Positions 39,101-51,100 of a stretch of 64,000 nucleotides of DNA are shown one piece after another. The stretch covers positions 41,735,172 through 41,799,171 of the forward strand of contig NC_058339.1 in assembly GCF_905475395.1 (NCBI RefSeq), in the 5' to 3' direction. Both the position numbers and the translations under genes were made by a program. The notes under the pieces are model-generated. The model did no database searches, had not been told where the DNA came from, and saw nothing but the letters and a program-made list of their open reading frames with translations. This DNA comes from Chrysoperla carnea (lineage: Eukaryota > Arthropoda > Insecta > Neuroptera > Chrysopidae). The stretch's first letter is position 1. Every line of letters starts with the position of its first letter.

Positions 39101-42100
39101 ATTAGATCTAAATTAAGCATATGAAATTTATCATAACTATTATTATCGATGAAAAAAAATATTAACGCATTACTATCGATACGTTACTATAAATAATTTA
39201 GTAGACAATTATCATTTATACTCATTCTTTTCAGTCGTTTTAAGTAGATAAGACATATGTGTATAATATACATAACATACTCGCGTCAATTGTTAGTATT
39301 ATTTAAAATATAGTTTACTGTAGATATGAAAAAGTTCATAAACACAGCACAAGTTCATAAACGCACAAATAAATACTTTAAAACTTATAATACTCCTTCT
39401 TAAATCAATATCAAAGTGATGGTAAAAGACATCAGATGAGATTATGACCATCTCATCAAAAAGGATACTTAGAGAGCATCATTTTTTGGGACAAATTTTT
39501 GAAAATATTTTAATTGAAATTGAAATATTCGAGTTAACTTTGTTCTTTTGAATTATTGTCTTGAATTACTTAATTATTTTACCATTTCAATTCCATTCGA
39601 AATGAATGGAGCCAGGTTTATTTGAACATTCGTTTCCATAGTAATTATGTTAAAATTATATGTCATGTCTTTTCCAAACTGAATTGATTTTGAAGATCAT
39701 CGCATAGAATACTCTCCGTTAAATTACTTTTCAAATTAACCAAAAAATTCGGTCAAACTTATAAACACCCCTTTTTTTAGTTCGGGGGTTAAAAAAGAAG
39801 CTGTTCGTGTAAATACGACAACCATTATGGTTCAAACATTTAACTTTCTAAATGATGAAAAGAATTTTCTATAGCTGCATAAAACACTGCCAGCGACGGC
39901 CCTAGGGAAAAGTGAGAGGGGCGGTCGCTCAAGGCGCCAGGTAGCAAGGGTTGATTATTGAAAAAAAGTTAATTTTTGAAAAAGTTTGTGATTCATAGAT
40001 GATCTAGCTCTATTTTAATTAAGGGGTACGGTACGGATACATTTTTTTTAACTTATGATATTAATTCCTCTCTTCTGGTACTTCTTTTATTTTTGAAATT
40101 TTGCCTAGACCCAAGCCCAGATCAAACCACATTTACGCTTAGGCTCAGGATTCATGAGTCTAGGTGTAAATAAAACACTGCTAGTAATTATTTATAGAAT
40201 AGCGTTAATCTGGAAGGGCTAGGACAAAATAATAATATAATTGTGTAAGGAGGATTGGTGCAATGGTTAAGACTTGGTAAAATACTTTGTGCCGATTAAA
40301 AAATTACCTTACTTTCGAATATAAAATTTGAGGAAAATTTTGAAGGTTAGGCTCCATAAAATCTGTTTGAAAACGTTTTTTCAGTACTCTTCATTTTTGA
40401 GTTTTTTTTTTTTTTTCATACCTACAGACACCTAACTAAATTCGTATATAATTTAAAGTAATTCATATTGAATATTGTTAAATTATTATAATAAGTTTTA
40501 TAATAGCATATATTTATATAAAAACTAGGTTTTCTTTTATGACGTGTTACATAAAGTAAGAAAAACTATACACTCGATGGGAATTTCAACATATGCAAAG
40601 ATTCTTTTCTGTAAAGAAATGTGCGCGTTTTTTTCATAGTATTGTGGAAAGTTTCGTTAATTATATTATTTTCATAATTGAAAAATCAATTTGTAACCGT
40701 AAAATATTATTGAACATTTTTTTATGAATACATAAAATAATTACTTTGAATAAATTTTTTAATTAAGAGTGAATAGTAATAGATATTAGAGGTTCAGTTA
40801 CATTTATATAGAAATCAATATGTAATTTTAGACCGTGAGCCCACAATAAAGCGAAATTTCCATGATTCATTTCGCCTGGCTTGCTAACCGATAAAAGTTG
40901 CACAATAAAGAAAAATGAGATTTTATTAATTGCTCATGTGAATTTATGGATATCCAACTTTAGATTTTCGTGTTTTTTCTACAAATTGTTTTACTGCCGT
41001 GTGTGTTAATTGAAATTTATTGACATTGCGATAGGTGAAAAATGGCCACGGAATTGACAAAAGGGTTGAAAAAAAAAGTGATACTGTAAAAAATATTTTC
41101 AACCCTTTCGTTAGTTGATTTGAACTTCGAGAAACATAAATTCGACAAAACGAGCTACGGTTTAAAATTCAATTTTCTTTGCTTAACTTACCTTTATTAA
41201 TCCTCATCAGCCAATTACAAAATAAGGATGTAACTCAAACTTGTAATTTTCCATTTCGTATTTATTTTTAATTTTATTATTTAAGTATGCTTATAACGTA
41301 GTTTAATTTTTTTCTGATATATTGATGAATGGATTTTGACCTAAGGAGGTAATTTTCTTCTTCTCGCATACATTCTCTTTGTGCTTGAAAATTCCTCTCG
41401 CTCTTAAATTGATTAAAAAAAAACTGGTTAATAATACCCCAATGCATAAAATGTGACACAAAAAGCAAAAAGTAATTGTGAGAAAGTTGCCTTGATCTGC
41501 AGGGAAAAAAAGCCCTAAATATACCTAGATACATAAAAAAACCACCCAAAAATTTGATTTTATAATGAAAAAAGAAAAAAAATTAACAAATTTTTTAACT
41601 TCAGTAGAACGGATAATGTTCTACAAAGCTTCAATGTTGATTTATGTATTTAAAAAAGAAAACAAATGCGAAAATTAAAATTTGGGCCAATTATATTTCT
41701 ATCTGCGCTTAAGTAGGTATTTAATGAAATAGGACGTTGGCGGATTTGCTGTAGTTGGTTCTTCTTGATAGCCAGGTGTGTTTGAAATTTTTCTCTGATT
41801 TTTATTACCTGGGAGTGCGGTGAGAAACTACGATGAAGTCGTAAAAGAGATTGAATCGCTTTCATTCACTTCAATTCAAAAATTTTCGTCTGTTTTCAAA
41901 TTTTCTGAAGAATGGTGTTTATAGTATAAACTTTATACAATGTTGGTCATTGTATAAAGTTTATACTGAAACTTCATTTTAAAAACTTTATTTATTGAAA
42001 CTTCATTTTAAAACTTTAATTGAAAATTATTAACATAATTACTTAGTTAATTATTAAAAATTTTACAATTAATTATTTTAGCATGCATATATACAAATTT

Positions 42101-45100
42101 CTTGAATGATCGATGTTCGATATCCTCCAATTTCCTACTTTAATAATGTCTCCAGATCATATAATTTGTTGTATTTACGTAAATTTTTGAAGTAAAAACA
42201 CTTTTTGAGTGAACAAAAATCATAGAAGTCGCGTCATCTTCATAGTCATCGGGCCTGTTTGTAATTGAGCTCCCCCTAAATGGATGGACCGCTTATGATG
42301 AAATTTTGTGTGTGTATTTAAGTAAATGGGAGGATGCTTTAGATTTACAATTCGGTTTACTAAAATTCATGAAATAAATGGTGGAAACGCATATAAATAA
42401 AATATTACATTTAAATGTTTATGGTCTAAGATTAAAGTTTAAATTGGTCATTAACACTTCTTTACAAACCAAAAATACTTCAAAAATAATAATCTAATAG
42501 TTCGACAATACAATCCACAAGTTAGGTACTTAGTTTTTATTTCTATCGGAGGTCCCCAAAGACTACCGTGCAAGCTTTTGTACACCAAAGGAGTGAAATA
42601 TTTTATATATCATAAATGTGTTTGGTATAAAAATCTAGCTGGAGTGGGATTTATTCACTATCTTTCATCAATCTACCTTGAAATGAAGCGTTATCTGTGA
42701 AGACAAATCGATACATCCCGCGTTTTCGGCCACATTGTATATTACGAAAATAATGTTCAAATGTACAGCCAAAAATCCTGAAAGAAAATTTTGTTAAAAC
42801 CAAACAGTTTAACCATAATCTTCCGAGTCGAATAGCGTGAACAACATTATATATCTATACACAGTGATTATTGACATTTAAATGCCCATAGTTCAATAAT
42901 TTTGGATCGTCGTGTCCATTGATACTTTTGATCAGGCTACCAAGAATACCTACCAGCTTTTTGGGTAGCGAATAATTTTGTTGTAAAGGCCCTAGGATAT
43001 AGGTACTATTAGATCAAATCTATTATTGATACCATCGAATTTTAACGATTTTCATCTAATAAATATCTTTAATTATTTTGTTCATTATAATTTTAATTAC
43101 CTTGACCTAGTGAATGTGACGGACGATGTTCAAAAATAACTTGAACCAAGCAAGTGTGTACATATAAACTATATTAATAATAAATAATAATATACCTACC
43201 TAACTTCATACAATAAAGAAATATATAAAATAAGAACATGGTGGTGCTTATTAATGTTTATTTAATAAATATATAATTATTTACATTTTAATGTGACATT
43301 ATATTGTTGTTATAAATGGTGTTGTTATATTTATAAAACAATGTTTTCATCACAAACGGCTTTACATCAGAATGAGATAGTACATGGATCTACTGAAACG
43401 GTTCATGTACCTACGGTACCAACAACAGCTGTGATTAATAATAATAATAGAATGTACAATAATGGTAAGTTTTTCTTGTTAATTACAATTTTAATCCGTT
43501 TATGTTATCCGGGTCAGTCGTGATTTTTAAAGAAAATCTTCAGGACACAATGAAATAATTAGTGCCAAATAAAACTAACCTTGCTTAAAATTCAATGTAG
43601 TCCATTGATTTGTAAAAATTTATGGTATAATAAACTTTTTTTATTTATTTAATAATAATAATGGGGTTTAACCTCCGTTTTTGTGACGCATGCCTAATCA
43701 CAGAGGCCACCCACATCATTATTTGTTAATCTTTATTTAATCAATTACAAACATATACAATTACATTTTTGATGTGGGTGGAGTCGGTTACTTCGTTCTT
43801 ATCCAAGCGACGACAATGTGATCAAATCTGCACTCCCATTAATTATAAATTGTTCACACTGCCGCTGCCTGGTTTCGAATCCGCAACCTAAGTCTAAATA
43901 ATCCTACGTTCTAAAACTAGCGCCTTAGACCGCTCGGCCATTTAGACTGTAAACTATTTGATGACGATCTCAAAGATGTGACAGAAGTGAATTAGCAAAA
44001 TCAGTGTCAAAATAACATGGGGATAAATACAAACACAAAAATTAAAAACAAACAATATAAGCAAGCACCTAAATTTGTTATCATTGGTTTTTTTTTAAAT
44101 GAACTTGAAAATGCACTAATCACAATTTACTCTAAGGCTCGAATTTTGCCACGTCAACCGGATATTTAGGAACTCCAAATCATTATGCTCTGATTTTATA
44201 GAATTTTGGTAACATTGGTATGAGGATTCTAATTGACGTAAAAATTTATGTGGCTAACAACTTATTACTATGAACAGATGACATCAACGTATTATGAAAT
44301 ATACAAAATAATTAATGCTTTAGACTAGAGTATCGTCACAAAAAATAGTGAAGTACGCCATGTAGCTTCCACTAAAATGAAGTTTTTTGATTTCGTAAAA
44401 ATTTTACTACTCTAAAAATCATGTAAATAATTTTACCTAAATATTTTTATATTCAGTACATTCTAATAAAAGTTTCGTAAATTGTGAAAATAATAAATTC
44501 TAAAGTTCCCGACTAGAAATTTTCACGTGCTCCCATTTGGGACCCAGCTTGGTTGCCCAATTGGGACCCCAAATTGGGCTGTAACGCAGAAACTTATTTG
44601 GGGCCCGGTGGGGCTATCCCAATTGGTTCCCAATTGGGCAGTCCCTATAGGTTCCCGAATGTGCAAGCCCTATGGATTCCCAATCGAATAATCCCGGTCT
44701 GTTCCCGCTTAATTTACCTTATTGTAAATCATTTGCCCCTTGTTAATCAATACAATCATGATGTAGCCTATAGCTTCAAATTAAAAATAAACTGGAAATT
44801 ACCAAGCAAATTTTTTTATTTATAAATTTATAAAAATACAATAGATTCAGTCAATAGAATGATCATTTTTTTAAACGAAGAAGACGATGGCCATCCCAAT
44901 CTCGAGCACCTTGTATCACTGCTGTCATTGCCTTCAAAATTTCTTTATCGTCTAGTGGGTTTTCGGGACTGGAAGCTAGTTTTTTAATAAAGACATCTAT
45001 AATAATTTAAAAAAAAAAATTATTAATGTAAGAACTATTTTTTTTAATAATTACAATATAACTTGTGATCGAAATTTTTACCTTGTATACTTGAATAAAA

Positions 45101-48100
45101 ACTTCTGGTCCGTAGAAGTCCAAGTTCACATTTTACATAACCTCACTTTCAATTACACTCAAAAGTTCGTTACACATATGTCAAAATAATATAATTCAAT
45201 TAAACGTAAATGCACTTAAAAAATTTTATGATATAGTATGATGCTGAATTTTTATAAATTAAAATAACAAAAAAAAAACTATAAAAAATCACTTATTTTC
45301 GATTCATACTCGATTACTCGATCGTTTGTTAATCACAGTGTTTTTATTATGACAAATAAAAAACTTCTCGTAGCGCCATCTGTTGAAATGTTTTAAATAA
45401 ATAAAACGCGGAAAATTCAAAAATGAAGAACTGATACTTTTGATTCAAATAGAAGGGAAATAGCAATAACAGAATAATATTAAGAGAAAAAAATAGATTA
45501 TGTAAAAAACGAAAAGTTTATAAATACTCAAAGTACAGAGTTAAAAGTGAAGTAAAGCGTTTTGAATTAAAACTTTTTTAGGGAAATTATTTTTTTCTAA
45601 ATTTATAACTATTTACTTACTATAAAAAAATAACTTAAACAAAAAAAATTAATTGAAAAATTATGATTGTTTTTAATAAAGTAGGAAATTTTTTAAATCA
45701 ATTAACTGTACTAAGATTAAGAACATATATATTTGCTTTATTCAAAGCAATCAAATTTTTCAAAATCCGGTAAAAATAGAGTAAAGATTATTTAATTTTT
45801 ACATCGGGCTATCCCAACGTGTTCCCAACCAGGTCCCACTCAAACAATTAAACCGTTGTGTTTATCATTTAATTTAATTTGGGCTTTCCCAATAGGTTAC
45901 CAAATAGGCCCCAGTTGGGAAAAACTATTTAAAATCGCCTATTTTTACATTGGGCTATCCCAAAAGGTTCCCAATTGGATCCCAATTGGGATAGACCTAT
46001 TTTAATTTAATTTGGGCTTTCCCAATAAGTTCCCAAATAGGCCCCAGTTGGGAAAAACTATTATAAAATCGCCTATTTTTACATTGGGCTATCCCAAAAG
46101 GTTCCCAATCGGATCCCAATTGGGATAGACCTATTGGGACATGCCCCAACAAATCCCAAGCGGGCCCCAATATAAGTACTGGGACAATTTCTAGTCGGGT
46201 TGTGCCTACTTGGAGGTGCGAAAATTTGATTTGCGAAGCCAGGGGGTCGCTTGTAATTATTAACCATTTAATGGATCAAAATCTTATACATGCTTGATGG
46301 ACAATTCAATAATAATTGGAAAAATCATTTTAAAATAGCTCAAATACAGGAAATTTTTTCAAACCTCAGATGTTGAGATCATACCTGACCATCCCTGAAT
46401 TTCACCCTGATTTTCAGAAACAATTAAAATCGATCTAGAGCTAATTACTTTTAAGAGACGAAAGAAGAATAATCTTCTATTTTTCGCAACATTTTTTAGA
46501 TAACCAAATTAGAGTATGAAAATTTTTTTATACAAGATGTTTCTATTTATATATCAAAATGGTCTATTAAAAACATGTCATTTCAAAATTTTTTCGCAAA
46601 TAATGTCTTCCGTAAAATAATTCTAAAAATAAATATAAAGTGTTATTTAAAATTTATTTTTAATCAAATTTTAAATAATCTTATGATAAAAAAAAAAAAA
46701 TAACATAATATTAACACGTCAATCAATCAATTGACTATGGTAAAGAATCGATTTTCATTTATAATAATAACTATTTCCCTTAAACAAAGAAAAAAATAGA
46801 TTTATGTAATCAAATATTTGTAGTTTCGAAGACAGAAGTTAAAACATTTAACCTTGAGAGTTCAATAAAAGTTCATAAAGCTTCAGTTAGTACGTTATGA
46901 ATTGAATATAACATTGATAGTATTAAAATATTTATTATATACAAGTGGAAATCGTTGCTTGGGCAGGGATATTTTTAATAATAATTCTGTGATTGCGTGT
47001 GTTCTTGTATAGCAATTATAGGAATATGTCAGAATCAATCATACGTCATCAAATTTCAAATAAATTTATCCTTGTTAAGTACAATGACATACAAGTGAAA
47101 ATATATAATGTTTGGTTCTTTGTTTGAAATATTTTCAATTATATATCTTCCACCCATTTAACACACTACGATAAATTTTGAGAAAAATAAAATCAATTTT
47201 AAAAACATGCTAGTGGTTAAACAACCCTATTTTACAAATTTCGATTTGATAAAAATAATTATTTTCTGAAAAGTTGAACTTGCTAGTCACGATTATACCA
47301 ACAAAATTTTTACTAACACATCACGTGTTTAAGGTGTGACTTGAACAATATTTTCATATACTCTCATTATTATGTATTATCATAGACACGGTGAAGGTTT
47401 TCGACCTAAAACTGTTCCATAAAAATTTGCTCCAGGCTTCATTCTTTACATGGAAACCAATTTTGATCACATGTATCTTTGTGAGTTTGAATTTCATAAA
47501 TACCTAGACATGTGAGCTCTTCTTTTTTTTAAATGAATATAGCATACAAAAGCAATAGCTAATGTAATTTTTCTAATTTTCGTTTCTTATTCAACATTTT
47601 AGCGTCAAAATTGGCCGAGACATGCCACTTTTACAATAAGTAGGTACAACAACAATAATACTACATTTACATTAAAAAAAGTACTTATCGTAAAAAGTGG
47701 CATATCTCCGGGAATTTTGATTCTAGAAAGTTGAGATACTTGTGTATTGAATAAAAAATGATAAAAATTTATGCAACAAAAAATTTTCTTGTATTCAAGT
47801 TTAATAAAAACAGTGCTCATTGGGCACTGCTGAGTGCACTGCTCAGTGCTGTAACATACAGCTATGTAACACTGCAAGTAAATTTTTATATATCAAGCAT
47901 TCAAAAATTAAATCATAATGACGTTTTGATTTTATACCATGTATATGATATATACCAAGGTATATTAAGTTTAGTCCCAAGTTTGTAACGCTTAAAAATA
48001 TTGATGCTATGAACAAAATTTTGGTAAAGGTGTTCATAAAATCACCTAATTAGTCCATTTCCGGTTGCCTGTCTGTCTGTCGTCTGTCTTTTGTCTGTCC

Positions 48101-51100
48101 GTCTGTCATCACGATTACTCAAAAACGAAAAGAGATATCAAGCTGAAAATTTTAACATTTATGTATGTGTAATGTGACAGAGTAATCTACACTGTCTATA
48201 CATGGTATTTCAACAATTAACTCAGTCAATTGTTTGTTTTCACTTGTTCTCTTTAAAAGTTTATATTTCTTTCCCGTGCGAGTTCACCACGTTTACTGAA
48301 AGGGGGAGATTGGTCGAATAAGCTGTTTTAAATTTTTTAATATTTTACACTTTGTATTTCTTACCGTCTAATAAAAGCTACTACAAGGTAAACAATTTAT
48401 GGTGTTTACTACAATGCTGGTATGGTATAAGGACAAATTCTTTGTTGGCGTATGTAATATTACAGTATTAAATAGGACTTGACGCCCATACTGCATTAAC
48501 TCTTTAATATTGCTAATGTTACTATTCCCTCAAAGGTCAAAGGGCATTCACGACAATACTGACATTGTGATATCCAAAAAAATTCCTTACCGAGTGTATA
48601 CAAATACATATCTTACCATGTGCATACATAATTTTCTTCAGTTTAAACCTCTATTAGTTTTTCGCCAATTCATAGAACATAACTTATCGACGCTCCCACC
48701 ATTTTGCTTCTTTATTTATAAAATCTGGTATTTGGACTGAATCAAGGCCTAATAACATGATGTTTCGACAAAATGTCAAGAATTAATAAATGATTAATTA
48801 TTTTTTTAATGAAAAATAAGGTATTTATTTGTAACTACCTAGTGTTTAAAAACAAACATTAAAATATCATTAAAATAGTTAAATTTTCCCACAGGTAATT
48901 TATGTACAAATGTGACTGATAAAAACGGGATAATTTGTATATCAATTTCTTTTGTTTTTCATTTGTACAGAATGTTTAAATGATTTTTTTATTCGTTGTG
49001 TGCGTAGTCATGGTAGGGACAATAAAAACGATGCCAGCGCATCCAGTGAAAAATTTTGGCGATAAAGGACGCTGCTATGATTAATTTGCATTTCTTTACA
49101 TGTTAATGTTATAGAAAATGTCAAATTAAAATTATTGAAAAATACTAATTAATTAAGCTTAATGCATTAAAAATTGTGAAAATAAGAAATCAAATTGCTC
49201 ATTTATTATTTTTCAAATGTAAATTATCATAATTATTTATTTAAATATGTGAGACAACAATATTAAATTTTCAATGAAAGTCATAAATGCAATCCATACA
49301 ATTATATATGCTTCCATACAATTCTATAATTAAAGTAGTGTACCGTGACCATGGAAACGCCTCCAATAAAACTCACGTGCGAATATAGATATAACAGCAA
49401 AGTGAAAATTTTCATATTTTCTATTCGAGTCACAGAATTTTTGCCGTTGCCTCGGATCCGTTTAATCATACTGAAAACGTTTATTAAACATCAATCGTGT
49501 ATTTAGCCATTGTTTAATGTAAAACTTAAGAATTTTATGAGTTAAACTTCATAGTATAAACCAAGAGTTTCAATAAAACTTTTTTTTAAGTAAATAATGC
49601 AACGAATAAGTATTAATAATTGAATTTGGTAGTATTGGGAAAATCATTTCCCCTGCTACAACTGGTGACTTAACTAAAACTAAAATAACAGCCTCAAATT
49701 TGATTGTAGCAGGTATTGAATAAATAAATGTATATTAAGAAACCATATTAATTTACAACAACACTGTTTAAATTATGACTGAAAAGTTTAATAACAAGTA
49801 GCTTACTCTTTTGATGGTCTAGTTTTTCCATAAACCAATGCTGTGTTTTTTAAAGATAAAAGTCTGCCTTATTGACAGTTTGATGATATTCTTGATATAG
49901 TTTGAAAACATGATCTTGAATAGTTTGAAAGAATGTGAAGAAATAGAAATTTGGCACAGAGCTTGTCAGGCATGAAAGGGCAGATTTGGAAACTTAAAAT
50001 TTAAGGATTCAACTTTAAAAAAATACAAAACAAGTAAAAGAGTCAAGTGTTTTTTTTTTAAATCGTATCAAAAACATTTAAAATAGGCGTCAGCAAAGAC
50101 ATAAAATTTGTAGATAAATTTAAACTTGGATGGTTAAGAGGATCATGAATTGAGATATCATATTACTTTATATCAAAAAATTAAAAATCATAGCACCTCA
50201 AGACTTTGTATATTATTTGAAAGATATAGAAACTTGTTACTTGTTTGGTCTGAAGAAGTTCTGTTTGTCAAAAAAAGTGGTATGTGAAAACATCTTCGTT
50301 CGTTGATTAACGTAGAAAAAGAACTCAAAAATCAAAATTTACAATTTATATATCAATTTACTTAAAACTAATAAATCGGTTATAAGATAAAAATATTAGA
50401 AGACACTCAATTTATATCAATATTTTTTATCGATTAATCGGCAAATAGTTTCATTAGAAATGGAAATTTGAATTTTCTTATTCTCTAGTTTTTTTTGTAC
50501 TTATTTTTCATCTTCTTAGCTTCCCCTCTTAATTAATGAAAAAATTTAATTTATTGATAAAAATAAAAAAATATGACATGAACTATTATTATAAGTTAAA
50601 ATTGGAGTTGTTGATTTGAAAACATGGAATTTTTTATAAATAAAATAATTTATCGCGATGACTCTTATATTCTGTTATATTGTATTTTATATCGAAATAG
50701 GGGATTTCGATTAAGGTGATTCGGTTCTTATTATTATAATATTGATTTGAAAATTGAAGAAAAAATGTATGAAGAGGTTGTAATGATTTGAAGAGGTTGT
50801 AAAGTATATATATAATAATTTTGAAAATTTGAATCACTGTATTTTTAATATTAATTGACAAATTGCTGTCCAATGTGACAAATTCAAAAGAAAATGTTTC
50901 GAATAAAACTTGCTTGGTTTGTTATAAAGAATAACGTTCTAAGAGCCACACTTAAGGGCGGACAAATCCACCTAATTTATTCGACTCCGCCAAAATTATT
51001 ATCTGCCAATGTATGGTAAACTGTAATGTGTAAGAACTGACTGTAATGTTGGTTGCATATAAAAAAAAAAAATTTAAATTACACTTTATATGTCTATGTG

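Noticed and set aside
40254-40275. tRNA-like A box (TTGGTGCAATGGTTAAGAC)
   Set aside because: No B box at tRNA distance; probably chance or a decayed fragment.
42661-42732. Minus-strand reading [19 protein letters not shown] resembling the FTDE.SF region of mariner-type transposases
   Set aside because: Only about 20 residues, with no matching sequence on either side; too short to call.
44553-44825. 90-aa ORF rich in [16 protein letters not shown] repeats
   Set aside because: Translation of the palindromic subterminal repeats of the TIR element, not a protein.
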